This document shows, one piece after another, positions 1 through 8,286 of a stretch of DNA of 62,211 bases; position 1 is the stretch's first letter, and every line of letters begins with the position of its first letter. Source of the stretch: Defluviicoccus sp. Its GTDB lineage: Bacteria; Pseudomonadota; Alphaproteobacteria; MPNO01. A model generated the notes under the pieces. It made no database searches, was not told where the DNA came from, and saw only the letters and a list, made by a program, of their open reading frames with translations. The position numbers and the translations under genes are program-made. The stretch covers positions 1 to 62,211 of the forward strand of contig JAJDVM010000230.1 in assembly GCA_022826125.1 (NCBI GenBank). The letters run 5' to 3'.

Positions 1-659
1 GTCGCCTCGCCGCCGACGGTATCGACCACGACCCCGGCCCCCTGCCCGCCCGTCGCCGCCATCACGCGGTCGACGAAATCGTCCGCCCCGGAGGGGATGA
101 CGATGTCGGCGCCCTCCTCCCGGGCGACCGCCTCTTTCGCCCCGCCGGAGGCGACGGCGATCGCCCGCGCGCCGAGAGCCTTCGCGACCTGGATGGAGGC
201 TATCCCCATGCCGCCGGTCGCGGCGAAGATCAGGACGCTGTCCCCTTCGCCGACCGAGGCGGTCTCGGTGAGCGCGACCACGGCGGTGGTGTAGACCACC
301 GGAAGCGCCGCCCCCGCGGCGAAACCGATGGAGTCGGGCAGGCGGATCGCCATATCGTCGCGGACGACGGCCCTCTCCGCGAAGCCGCCGAAGATCGTCT
401 TGGAAGCGATCCTCTCTCCCGGGCGGACCGCCGCGCCCGGCCCGGCCTCCTCGACGACGCCCGCGACCTCCTGGCCCGGCGTGAAGGGACGTTCCGGCCG
501 GACCTGGTAGCGGTCCCCGATCATCAGCAGGTCGGAGAAGTTGACCGCCGCGGCCTCGACCCGGACCAGCAGCTCGCCCGGCCCGGGGGCCGGCGGATCG
601 ATCTCGGCGAGCGCGAGGCCGTCGATGCCGGGGACGTCCCCCGACCGCCAGGCCTTCAC
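1..659 (-). CDS. NADPH:quinone oxidoreductase / zinc-type alcohol dehydrogenase family, 3' end cut off by the window
   Basis: Medium-chain dehydrogenase/reductase of the quinone oxidoreductase (Qor) type, expected to reduce quinones or activated alkenes with NAD(P)H in the cytoplasm. About 219 residues are visible. The N-terminal GroES-like domain reads VKAWRSGDVPGIDG, then PGPGELLVRVEAAAVNFSDL and TPGQEVAGVVEEAG. The Rossmann part begins with the nucleotide-binding motif ATGGMGIASIQVAKALGARA. No catalytic-zinc cysteine cluster is visible, which favours Qor over a zinc alcohol dehydrogenase. The GTG start at 659 is one base beyond the TGA of the GST at 661, so the two genes are almost certainly co-transcribed and translationally coupled. 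The C-terminal third lies outside the window. Family is confident; substrate is unknown. Confidence 0.85.
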   Translation of the reverse strand, partial: MKAWRSGDVPGIDGLALAEIDPPAPGPGELLVRVEAAAVNFSDLLMIGDRYQVRPERPFTPGQEVAGVVEEAGPGAAVRPGERIASKTIFGGFAERAVVRDDMAIRLPDSIGFAAGAALPVVYTTAVVALTETASVGEGDSVLIFAATGGMGIASIQVAKALGARAIAVASGGAKEAVAREEGADIVIPSGADDFVDRVMAATGGQGAGVVVDTVGGEA

Positions 660-660
660 C

Positions 661-1494
661 TCAGGCCGCGTCCGCGCGGGCGGCGGCGAGCTCGGCCAGG
701 TGCTCGTTCCGCCGCTCGGCCACGCGGCCGCGGATCGCCGCCCCGAACCGGTTCATCGGCCCGATCATCTCGGGGGTGAGCCTGCCGCTGAGCTGGGCGC
801 GGAAGGACGGCCGCTCCTTCAGCCGTTCCCACCAGGCGGCGACGCCGGGCCGCTCCCCGGTCCAGACGTCGCGCAGGGTGAGGTAATCGAGCCGCGCCAT
901 GTAGGGGGCGAGCACGATGTCGGCGATGGTGAAGGCATCGCCCATAACCCAGCTGCGGCCGTGGGCGAGGGTCTTTTCCAGCTTCTCGAACGCGGATTCG
1001 TAGGCCGCGATGGCGTTGTAGACATAGGGCGACTCGACGCCGTGCTCGTAGACCGAGCGGTCGCGGTCGCTGCGCGCCGGATCGCCGATATTGCGCCAGC
1101 GCTTCGCGCGCTGCTCGTCGGTCATTCCCCGCATGCGCTCGCGGAACATGGCGGAGAAGCTGATCGCGGTGATGCCGGCATGCAGCCCCTCGTCCACGGT
1201 CTTGGACCACACCCGCATCGCCGACAGCTCGACCGGCGCGGAGGGGCGCAGCGGAGGGTCGGGAAACACGTCGTCGAGATATTCGCAGATCAGCGTCGAT
1301 TCGATCACCGGCGTGCCGTCATGGACCAGCGTCGGCACCACGCCCTTGGGGTTGAAGGCGAGGTATTTGGGGTCGTACTGCTCGAGCTTGAACAAATCGA
1401 CCTCGCGCTCGGTCCAGTCGAGACCCTTCTCGGCGAGCGTCATGCGCACCTTCTGGGCGCAGACCGAGTTGTTGAAATCGTAGAGTTCGAGCAT
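661..1494 (-). CDS. Glutathione S-transferase family protein
   Basis: Cytosolic glutathione transferase of 277 aa. The N-terminal thioredoxin-fold domain (about residues 1-80) begins MLELYDFNNSVCAQKVRM, with a Ser/Cys-containing active-site turn, and contains the cis-Pro region NPKGVVPTLVHDG and the glutathione-contacting IEST motif. The helical C-terminal domain includes the GDAFTIADIVLAPY motif typical of the superfamily. The ATG at 1494 is chosen because a G-rich Shine-Dalgarno (GGGGGGAA) precedes it; an upstream in-frame ATG at 1509 would add only five residues. It is coupled to the downstream quinone oxidoreductase and divergent from the hydrolase at 1580. A role in conjugating or isomerising electrophilic catabolites is plausible; the substrate cannot be read from sequence. 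Confidence 0.9.
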   Translation of the reverse strand: MLELYDFNNSVCAQKVRMTLAEKGLDWTEREVDLFKLEQYDPKYLAFNPKGVVPTLVHDGTPVIESTLICEYLDDVFPDPPLRPSAPVELSAMRVWSKTVDEGLHAGITAISFSAMFRERMRGMTDEQRAKRWRNIGDPARSDRDRSVYEHGVESPYVYNAIAAYESAFEKLEKTLAHGRSWVMGDAFTIADIVLAPYMARLDYLTLRDVWTGERPGVAAWWERLKERPSFRAQLSGRLTPEMIGPMNRFGAAIRGRVAERRNEHLAELAAARADAA

Positions 1495-1529
1495 CCGTTC
1501 CCCCCGCATGGCGGTTGCCCGCCGCGCCG

Positions 1530-1553
1530 CGCTATGATCGCCCGATCATAGCG
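1530..1553. promoter_or_regulatory. Near-perfect 24-bp palindrome in a divergent promoter region
   Basis: Two 11-base arms, CGCTATGATCG (1530-1540) and its exact reverse complement (1543-1553), are separated by CC. The palindrome sits between the GST start (1494, minus) and the hydrolase start (1580, plus). Position and symmetry suggest the operator of a dimeric repressor controlling both directions, but no regulator gene is in the window. Confidence 0.6.
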
Positions 1554-1579
1554 AACCGGAGCAACGCGAGGGGGAAACA

Positions 1580-2464
1580 ATGCCGCTTTCGGATCCCAAA
1601 TACGTCGATGTCGACGGCATCGGGACGCGCTATTTCGAGAAGGGCGAGGGCGAGCCGATGGTGCTCGTCCATGGCGGTCACATGGGCACCTTCGCCGCCG
1701 ACCTCGCCGACGACTGGGACACCAACTTCGACGCGCTGTCGGAGCACTACCGGGTCTACGCGCTCGACAAGCTCGGCATGGGGTTCACCGACAACCCGAA
1801 GACCGACGACGGCTACACCATCCAGGCGCAGACCGACCACGTGTCGCGCTTCATGGAGACGCTCGGCATCGGGCCCGCCCATCTCTGCGGACATTCGCGC
1901 GGCGGCTACCTGGTGACCCGGCTCGCGCTCCAGCACCCCGAGCAGTGCCGCTCCTGCATCATCGTGGATTCCGGCACGCTGTCGCCCGGCGCGGGGCGCA
2001 ACGAGATCGTCCACGCCGACCCGCCGCTGCCGCTACGCTCGCGCGAATGCCACCGCTGGGTGTTCGAGCGCTACTCCTACAGCCCGGCCTGCGTGACCGA
2101 GGGCTGGCTCGACGTGGCGGTCGAGGCGGCGCACACGCCGAAATACGAGGAGGCGGTGCGCAAGATGTCGGACGAGGGGCTGCTGGCGACGAAGTTCCTG
2201 CCCGACCTCCAGCGCGACCTCGAGGAGACCCATCGCTGGCTGCTCGACCGGGGATTGCAGCGCCCGACGCTGATGCTCTGGGGCTACAACGACCCGACCG
2301 CGCCGCTGTCGCAGGGCATGGCGCTGATGGAGTTCCTGACCGCGAAGGAGCGCCGGACCTACCTCCACATCTTCAACGAATCCGGGCATTTCTGCTATCG
2401 CGAGCACCCGGAAGCCTTCAACGCGGCGGTCCGCGCCTTCACCGAGAGCTGCGTGACCCGCTGA
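1580..2464 (+). CDS. Alpha/beta-fold hydrolase
   Basis: Soluble alpha/beta hydrolase of 294 aa. The oxyanion-hole strand reads MVLVHGGHMG near residue 30, the nucleophile elbow is GHSRGG with Ser106, an acid candidate lies in LWGYNDPTAP, and the catalytic His is in NESGHFCYREH near the C-terminus. This is the layout of C-C bond hydrolases and carboxylesterases used in ring-cleavage pathways. The start is supported by a GAGGGGGAAACA stretch ahead of the ATG. It is followed after 28 bp by a GST with a strong ribosome-binding site, so the two probably form an operon. Hydrolysis of a meta-cleavage or ester intermediate is an inference from context. Confidence 0.88.
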   Translation: MPLSDPKYVDVDGIGTRYFEKGEGEPMVLVHGGHMGTFAADLADDWDTNFDALSEHYRVYALDKLGMGFTDNPKTDDGYTIQAQTDHVSRFMETLGIGPAHLCGHSRGGYLVTRLALQHPEQCRSCIIVDSGTLSPGAGRNEIVHADPPLPLRSRECHRWVFERYSYSPACVTEGWLDVAVEAAHTPKYEEAVRKMSDEGLLATKFLPDLQRDLEETHRWLLDRGLQRPTLMLWGYNDPTAPLSQGMALMEFLTAKERRTYLHIFNESGHFCYREHPEAFNAAVRAFTESCVTR

Positions 2465-2492
2465 ACCCCACGCCTTATCCAAGGAGGAACAA

Positions 2493-3116
2493 GTGATCGA
2501 CCTTTACGCCGCGGCCACCTCGAACGGCATCCGCGTCAAGATCATGCTGGAGGAGTGCAACCTCGCCTACACCCTCAACTTCGTCGACATCTTCGCCGGC
2601 GCGCACCGCGAGCCCGACTTCCTCGCGATCAACCCGCAGGGGCTGACCCCGGCGATCGTCGACCGCGACGGGCCGGACGGCAATTCGCTCACCATGGCGC
2701 AGTCGGGCGCGATCCTCGCCTATCTCGCCGACAAGACGGGCCGGTTCGGAATATCCGCGGCGGAGAACCAGCCTCTGTTCCGCGAGCGCTACGTCAATAT
2801 CCTCTCCGACATGGGCCCGACCCTGTCGACGATCTTCGCCATCGTGCGCTCGGAAAACCCGCACGAGCCGACCCAAAAGATGTTCGAGGCGCGTTTCAGC
2901 GACTTCCTGAGGGTCTGGGACGATGCGCTCGGCACGCGCGCCAATTGCGGCGGCGAGGCGGTCAGCATCGCCGACTTCGCGATGTTCGGTACGCTGGTCC
3001 GCTGCAAACAGGTGACGCCGCATCTGATGCAGGGCTACACCAATCTCGACCGCTGGTACGCGGAGATGGAGGCCCGCCCCGCCGTCCAGCGCGGCCTCGA
3101 TTTCGGCCAGGACTGA
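2493..3116 (+). CDS. Glutathione S-transferase family protein
   Basis: Glutathione transferase of 207 aa with a GTG start preceded by AAGGAGG (2481-2487), the best ribosome-binding site in the first 10 kb. The N-terminal domain reads MIDLYAAATSNGIRVKIMLE, close to the bacterial Nu/YfcG-YghU-like type, with INPQGLTPAIVDRDG and the MAQSGAILAYLADKTGRF glutathione-contact stretch. The C-terminal domain has GEAVSIADFAMFGTLVR. It is the second of three GSTs within 10 kb and is not closely similar to the other two. Co-transcription with the hydrolase at 1580 is likely. Confidence 0.9.
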   Translation: MIDLYAAATSNGIRVKIMLEECNLAYTLNFVDIFAGAHREPDFLAINPQGLTPAIVDRDGPDGNSLTMAQSGAILAYLADKTGRFGISAAENQPLFRERYVNILSDMGPTLSTIFAIVRSENPHEPTQKMFEARFSDFLRVWDDALGTRANCGGEAVSIADFAMFGTLVRCKQVTPHLMQGYTNLDRWYAEMEARPAVQRGLDFGQD

Positions 3117-3126
3117 CCCGGGAGGG

Positions 3127-3181
3127 GTCCCTCGATACGGCGCTTACGCGCCTGCTCGGGACGAGGGCTCTATCGAGGGAC
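3127..3181. terminator. Palindromic intergenic element, probable bidirectional terminator
   Basis: An 11-bp perfect inverted repeat (GTCCCTCGATA at 3127-3137, complement at 3171-3181) encloses a smaller GGCG...CGCC hairpin and CTGCTCGGGACGAGG. It lies between convergent genes, where a shared terminator is expected, and belongs to the same CGATACG repeat family as the copies near 15.3, 40.5 and 47.1 kb. Confidence 0.55.
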
Positions 3182-3184
3182 GCG

Positions 3185-3946
3185 CTAGCCGAGATGGGTG
3201 CCGGCGCTGATCGGGACGATTTCGCCGGTCACCAGTTCCGCGCCGGTCACCAGCCAGACGATGGCGTCGGCCACGTCCTCGGCAACGATCTTGCGCTTGA
3301 GCGGCGCGGAGGCGACGAAGCCGGACAGGACCTTCTCGTAACGCTCGTCGCCCAGCCCCGACCGGTTCCACCTGGTGTCGGTGAGCGTCGGCGCGACGCA
3401 ATTCACCCGGATCTCGGGCGCCAGCACCCGCGCGAGGCAGAGCGTCAGCGTGTTCACCGCGCCCTTCGACGCGGTATAGGCGATCGAGCTTCCGGCGCCG
3501 ATGGCGGCAGCGAAGGAGGAGACGTTGACGATCGCGCCGCCACCCGCCCGCTTCATCGCGGGCACGACGGCGCGCGCCATCTGGAACGCGCCGGTCACGT
3601 TCACGGCGTATGACGAGGCGAAGTCGTCCGCCGTCAGCCCTTCCAGGTCGAAAGGGTCGTGGAACCGGGTGGTGCCCGCGTTGTTGACCAGCCCGTCGAT
3701 GCGGCCCCAGCGCGCCTCGACCGCCTCGGTCACGCGGCGGCACTCGTCATCCTCCGAGACGTCGCCCCGGATCGCGAAGGCCTCGACTCCGGCGCCTTCG
3801 CAGGCGGCCACGGTGTCCGCCGCGCCGGCTTCGTTGACGCGGTAGTTGACGGCGATCCTGCAACCCTTTTCGGCGAGCTGCAGAGCGGCCGCCGCGCCGA
3901 TGCCGGACGATCCGCCGGTGATGAGTACGACCGCGCCCTTCTCCAT
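3185..3946 (-). CDS. SDR family NAD(P)-dependent oxidoreductase
   Basis: Classical short-chain dehydrogenase/reductase of 253 aa. The cofactor-binding motif TGGSSGIG is at residues 10-17, NNAG at 88-91, and the catalytic residues are Ser143/144, Tyr157 and Lys161 (AYTASK). The protein ends in SAGTHLG, a typical PGG-like SDR tail. It probably interconverts a hydroxyl and a ketone. The gene is followed on the other side by the carboxymuconolactone decarboxylase-like gene at 3966, which is upstream in the same direction with a 19-bp gap, so the two form a small operon. The substrate is unknown. Confidence 0.92.
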   Translation of the reverse strand: MEKGAVVLITGGSSGIGAAAALQLAEKGCRIAVNYRVNEAGAADTVAACEGAGVEAFAIRGDVSEDDECRRVTEAVEARWGRIDGLVNNAGTTRFHDPFDLEGLTADDFASSYAVNVTGAFQMARAVVPAMKRAGGGAIVNVSSFAAAIGAGSSIAYTASKGAVNTLTLCLARVLAPEIRVNCVAPTLTDTRWNRSGLGDERYEKVLSGFVASAPLKRKIVAEDVADAIVWLVTGAELVTGEIVPISAGTHLG

Positions 3947-3965
3947 CCCCGCCTCCTCTCCTCTG

Positions 3966-4514
3966 TCAGCCGCCGAACGCGGTCGATCCGTCGGGCGTCG
4001 GCACGCGATAAAGGTTGAGCGTCATCGCGAGCAGGGTGTAGTAGCCGCAAACCGCGATCAAGTCGGTGAGCGCCTCCTGTCCAAGCAGCGCCCGGACGCG
4101 CTCGTAAAGCGCATCGTCGACATCGCGCGTCTCGTGCAGCGCGACCGAGAAGCGGTAGACCGCTTCCTCCGCCTCGTCCGCGAAGGACGGCTCGGCGCCG
4201 GTCCGTATCGCCTCGACGATCCCGTCGGCCACCCCCTCGTCCCGGGCGATGGGAGCGTGCGCGTACCATTCGAACTCGGCCGCCCAGAACCTGGCGGTGA
4301 CCAGAACCGCGATCTCCCGCAGATTGCCCGGCAGGCTGGAACCGAAGCGGAGAAAGGCGCCGAGATTCTGGACGTTGTCGGCGAGCCCCGGACTGTGCAG
4401 CAACACCGGAAAGGGTCCGAACACGGAGCCGCGCGGCCCCGACGCGATGGAGTCGTGGACCGCCTTCTGGGCTTCGGTCATGGTTTCGGGCCTGACGGGC
4501 TCGTATCGCGTCAT
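3966..4514 (-). CDS. Carboxymuconolactone decarboxylase family protein (AhpD-like fold)
   Basis: All-helical protein of 182 aa. The CMD core is visible as NLREIAVLVTARFWAAEFEWYAHAPIARDEGV, where true AhpD peroxidases would carry a CxxC pair; here no CxxC exists, so a peroxidase role is unlikely. The second helical half contains LTDLIAVCGYYTLLAMTLNLYRVP, typical of the family. The ATG at 4514 is favoured over an in-frame ATG at 4535 because GGGAGGAAACG lies directly before it. Family members act on carboxymuconolactone or have unknown function. It is operonic with the SDR downstream. Confidence 0.82.
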   Translation of the reverse strand: MTRYEPVRPETMTEAQKAVHDSIASGPRGSVFGPFPVLLHSPGLADNVQNLGAFLRFGSSLPGNLREIAVLVTARFWAAEFEWYAHAPIARDEGVADGIVEAIRTGAEPSFADEAEEAVYRFSVALHETRDVDDALYERVRALLGQEALTDLIAVCGYYTLLAMTLNLYRVPTPDGSTAFGG

Positions 4515-4673
4515 CGTTTCCTCCCTCCGGAACATCGCGCCCGCAGCATAGGCCGGGGCGGGGCGGACTCAAGAGACGCCCGCGCATCCCTCTTTCCGTC
4601 ATATCGATTCCGCGGCGATACGCCCTAGAATGAGCGGACCCACGCCAGTCTTTCCGGGAACGCCGGGGCTCCC

Positions 4674-7319
4674 TTGAACGATTCGACCGATCCGGAAGGC
4701 GGCAAGACGGGCGCGTTCTTCGCGCTTTGGGGCCGGACCGCGCACCGCTTCGCGTGGCCCATTGCGATCCTCGCCATTGTCGGCGCGGTCGCCGCCGGGA
4801 TCTACGCCGCGCGCACGGTGAAGATCAATTCCGATACCGCCGACATGCTCTCGGCCGAGCTCGATTTCCGGCGGCTCAACATCGAGCTGCGCAGGACCTT
4901 TCCGCGCCAGGCGCGCGACCTCGTCGTCGTGATCGACGGAGTTACGCCGGAGCAGGCCGAGCGCGCCGCCGCCCTGATGCGGGAGGAAATCGCCCGCCGG
5001 CCAGACCTGTTCCGGGCGGCGTTCCACCCGCAGGGCGACCCGTTCTTCCGCCGCAACGGGCTGCTTCTCCTGCCGGTCGAAGAGCTGGAGGAAACGGCGG
5101 ATCGGATCCTGGCCGCCCAACCCTTCCTCGGTACCGTGTGGCAGGACCGCAGCATCCGGGGTCTCGCCGACATGCTCTCCCTCGCGGTCGAAAAACGCAC
5201 GGAGGAGGGCGGGGAAAGCGGGCTCAGGGGCCTCGGAGACGCGCTGGACCGCATCGCCGCGGTCGTCTCGGCCGAGGCCCGGAACGAGCCCGGCACCCTG
5301 TCATGGATGAGCCTGATGTTCGGCCCCGGCGACGACCGGCGTTCGGGCACGCGCCAGATCCTTCTGGTCGAGATCGCGCTCGCCTTCGACCGGTTCCGTC
5401 CGGGCAAGCAGGCCATCGGCGCCATCCGCGGCATCGCCGCCGCGATGCCGGACGAGGTGCGGGAGGGCGTTTCCGTCCGCCTCACCGGCAGACCCGCGCT
5501 GAGACACGACGAGCTTCAATCCGTGCGCACGGGCATGGAGCTCGCCGGCGCGCTCTCGTTCACCCTGGTCGTCCTGCTCCTCCTTTTCTGCTTCCGATCG
5601 ATCCGGCTCTCGATCGCCGCGCTGCTCACGCTCGTCGTCGGGCTGGTGTGGACGGCGGCGTTCGCCGCCGCCACCGTCCGCGTGCTCAACTTGATCTCGG
5701 TCGCCTTCGCGGTTCTGTTCATCGGGCTCTGCGTCGATTTCGGCATCCATTACGGGCTGCGCTGGTGCGAGGCGGCGCGGCGCGGGCTCGACCCGGGCCG
5801 GGCGAACGCGCTCGCCGCCGCCAGCGTGGGACCCGGGCTCGCGCTGGCCGCGCTCGCCGCCGGGATCGGCTTCCTCGCCTTCCTGCCGACCGACTTCCAG
5901 GGCCTCGCCGAGCTGGGCTTCATCGCGGGCGGAGGGATGGCGATCGGCTTTTTCGCGACGATGACCCTGCTGCCCGCCTTCATCGCCGTGTTCGATGCCC
6001 GACCGGACGGGCCGGGCGGCGGCGGGCGGGGATTTTCGGACACCGTCGCGCGCCTCGTCGAGGGGCGCGCCCGAAGCATCGTCGTCGCAGCTGGCATCGT
6101 CCTCGTCGCGACGGCCGCGGTCTCCCCGCTGGTCCGGTTCGATTTCGACCCTCTCCGCCTCAAGGACCCGGAAAGCGAGTCTGTCCGGACCGTCATGGAA
6201 CTGGTCGCGAACGGCGACGGCGATGCCTATGCGCTCGTCCATCTCGCCGCCTCGCTCGAAGCCGCCGACGCAGCGGCCGCCCGGCTCAGGAGGGTTCCCG
6301 AGGTGGACAGCGCGCGGACCCTGTCGAGCTTCGTGCCGAAAAACCAGGACGACAAGCTGGACATCGTTGAAGAGGTGGCGGAGCTCGTCGGACCGGCTTT
6401 CCTTGCCGACCGGGCCGCGCCGCCCACGAGAGCCGAGACCCTGGAGGCGCTGCTCGGCCTCAAGGACAAGCTCGACGCGTTCGCCGCCTCGGACCGGGGG
6501 GAGGAGGCCCGCTCCGCGAAACGCCTTGCCGACGCGCTCGCGGGGCTGATCGGCGCCGATCCCCCGCCCGAACGGCTGGCCGGATTTTCGGATCGGCTGC
6601 TGGGAAACCTGCCCGCGGCGGTCGGTCGCCTGCGGGAGGCGCTGTCGGCGGAACGGGTCGACGCCAACTCGATCCCCACCGCGCTGCGCGACCGCTGGGT
6701 GGCGGCGGACGGGCGCGCCAAGGTGGAGATCCATGCCCGGGCGCCGATCCACGAGGACCGGGACGCGCTGCGCCGCTTCATCGAAGCCGTGCGGAACGAG
6801 GTGCCGCGGGCCATCGGCCCGCCGATCACCGTGCTGGAGGCCGGAAACACGGTGGTCGCCGCGTTCCTGCAGGCGACCGGAACCGCCATTCTCGCCATCG
6901 CGCTTCTGCTCGCGGTGACGCTTCGCTCGCTCCGGTCGGTGGCCATCGGTTTCCTGCCGCTGGTGCTGGCCGCGTCGATCACCATGGCGGCGATGGTCGC
7001 GACGGGGCTCTCGTTCAACCACGCCAACGTGATCGTGCTGCCGCTTCTCTTCGGGCTCGGCGTCGCCAACGGGATCCATCTTCTGGCGCGCGAGAGGCGG
7101 GAAGGCGCGGCCTCGCCCGCGATCCGCTCCAGCACGCCGCGGGCGGTGCTGTTCAGCGCGCTCACCACCGCGGCCTCTTTCGCGAGCCTCGGGATCTCGC
7201 ACCATCCGGGCACCGCGAGCATGGGGCTCTTGCTGACAATCGCGCTGATCGGCCTGCTGGCCTGCAGCCTTACCGTGCTGCCGGGCCTGATGCTCGCGTG
7301 GCCGATCCGTCGGACCTGA
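4674..7319 (+). CDS. hpnN: Hopanoid-associated RND/MMPL transporter HpnN-like
   Basis: Inner-membrane RND superfamily protein of 881 aa, matching the HpnN type that moves hopanoids towards the outer membrane. Visible order: TM1 at about residues 24-47; a first periplasmic domain with VKINSDTADMLSAELDFRRL and DPFFRRNGLLLLPVEELEE, both characteristic of HpnN; TM2-6 at about 285-440; TM7 near 465; a second periplasmic domain; TM8-12 to the end. The start is a TTG at 4674: an in-frame TAG lies at 4626 and no ATG or GTG occurs between. The 3' end overlaps the convergent epimerase gene by 50 bp. No squalene-hopene cyclase or other hpn core gene is in the window except the HpnA-like epimerase next door. 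Confidence 0.82.
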   Translation: MNDSTDPEGGKTGAFFALWGRTAHRFAWPIAILAIVGAVAAGIYAARTVKINSDTADMLSAELDFRRLNIELRRTFPRQARDLVVVIDGVTPEQAERAAALMREEIARRPDLFRAAFHPQGDPFFRRNGLLLLPVEELEETADRILAAQPFLGTVWQDRSIRGLADMLSLAVEKRTEEGGESGLRGLGDALDRIAAVVSAEARNEPGTLSWMSLMFGPGDDRRSGTRQILLVEIALAFDRFRPGKQAIGAIRGIAAAMPDEVREGVSVRLTGRPALRHDELQSVRTGMELAGALSFTLVVLLLLFCFRSIRLSIAALLTLVVGLVWTAAFAAATVRVLNLISVAFAVLFIGLCVDFGIHYGLRWCEAARRGLDPGRANALAAASVGPGLALAALAAGIGFLAFLPTDFQGLAELGFIAGGGMAIGFFATMTLLPAFIAVFDARPDGPGGGGRGFSDTVARLVEGRARSIVVAAGIVLVATAAVSPLVRFDFDPLRLKDPESESVRTVMELVANGDGDAYALVHLAASLEAADAAAARLRRVPEVDSARTLSSFVPKNQDDKLDIVEEVAELVGPAFLADRAAPPTRAETLEALLGLKDKLDAFAASDRGEEARSAKRLADALAGLIGADPPPERLAGFSDRLLGNLPAAVGRLREALSAERVDANSIPTALRDRWVAADGRAKVEIHARAPIHEDRDALRRFIEAVRNEVPRAIGPPITVLEAGNTVVAAFLQATGTAILAIALLLAVTLRSLRSVAIGFLPLVLAASITMAAMVATGLSFNHANVIVLPLLFGLGVANGIHLLARERREGAASPAIRSSTPRAVLFSALTTAASFASLGISHHPGTASMGLLLTIALIGLLACSLTVLPGLMLAWPIRRT

Positions 7320-8286
7320 AGCGCCGGGTCACGAGGCCCTGCCCGTCGAGCCAGGCAAGCGTCCCCGCCAGCGTCTCCTCGAGCGGGCGCAGTTCGATCC
7401 CGAGATCGACGGCGGTCGCGAGCCCGCCGGGCGCCGCCGGGCGCCGCGCCATCCGCACGCCTTCGAGCGGCGCCCTGGGCGGGCGGCCGGTGACGCGCGA
7501 CGCGAGCTCCGAGCCCGCGGCGGCGGCATAGGCCAGCGCGAAGGGAACGCGCCGGCGCGGCATTTCGAGCCCGGTGAGCCGTTCCAGCATGGCGAGCAGA
7601 TCGGACATCCGGACCGGCGGGCCGCCGAGAAAATAGCGCCCGCCGACGACGCCGCGCTCCGCCGCCGCCACATAGGCCTCCGCGAGATCGCCCGCGTCGA
7701 TCGCCCGGAGCTCGAAGTCGAGATAGGCCGGGATCGCGCCGTTGACATAGTCCAGCAGCATCCGCGTCGGCGGCGTCAGGTTCCGGTCGCCCGCCCCCAT
7801 CGGCAGGCACGGGTTCAGAATGACGGCCGGAACGCCGCTCGCCGCGGCGTCCAGCGCGGCCCGCTCGGCGAGGAACTTGGATCGCGCATAGGCGCCCGGC
7901 ATGTCGTCGAGCGTCAATTCCCGCCCGCCGCGCGGCGGTTCGAAATGAATGGCCGCGGTCGAGGTCACGACGATCCGCTCCGCCCCCGCGCGCGCCGCCG
8001 CGTCCAGCACCGCGCTCGTCGTCTCGACATTGGCGGCCGCGAAGTCGGCGCCGCGCCGGGCCCACAGCCGGGGGTTGCCGGCGACGTGGAAAACGCGCCG
8101 GACCCCTTCCATCGCCTGCCGCAACGTCTCCCTGTCGGATGCGGAACCCACGATCCGCTCGACGCCCGGGGGGAGCTCGGAGCGCCCGTCGAGATCTAGC
8201 ACCCGCACCGCGCCGCCGTCCCGCAGCAGACGCTCGACCAGCCGCCCGCCGATGAACCCCGCCCCGCCGGTTACGAGGTCGGTCAT
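7270..8286 (-). CDS. NAD-dependent epimerase/dehydratase, HpnA-like
   Basis: Extended SDR of 338 aa with the Rossmann motif TGGAGFIGGRL at the N-terminus and a YxxxK-type active site in the stretch GAYARSKFLAERAAL. The pattern FHVAGNPRLWARRGADFAAANVETT and the later DAGDLAEAYVAAAERGVVGGRYFLGG closely follow HpnA, the hopanoid-associated sugar epimerase family. The C-terminal half carries the usual substrate-domain helices. Its start overlaps the sulfotransferase stop by ATGA, and its 3' end overlaps hpnN tail to tail. I infer a role in modifying a lipid-linked or polar group; hpnA function itself is not settled. Confidence 0.8.
   Translation of the reverse strand: MTDLVTGGAGFIGGRLVERLLRDGGAVRVLDLDGRSELPPGVERIVGSASDRETLRQAMEGVRRVFHVAGNPRLWARRGADFAAANVETTSAVLDAAARAGAERIVVTSTAAIHFEPPRGGRELTLDDMPGAYARSKFLAERAALDAAASGVPAVILNPCLPMGAGDRNLTPPTRMLLDYVNGAIPAYLDFELRAIDAGDLAEAYVAAAERGVVGGRYFLGGPPVRMSDLLAMLERLTGLEMPRRRVPFALAYAAAAGSELASRVTGRPPRAPLEGVRMARRPAAPGGLATAVDLGIELRPLEETLAGTLAWLDGQGLVTRRFRSDGSATRASGPAAR

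Noticed and set aside
5301-7205. Long open reading frame antisense to hpnN
   Set aside because: It is an artefact of high GC in the opposite strand; the translation is Arg/Asp/Gly-rich with no domain, while hpnN on the other strand is a clear membrane protein.
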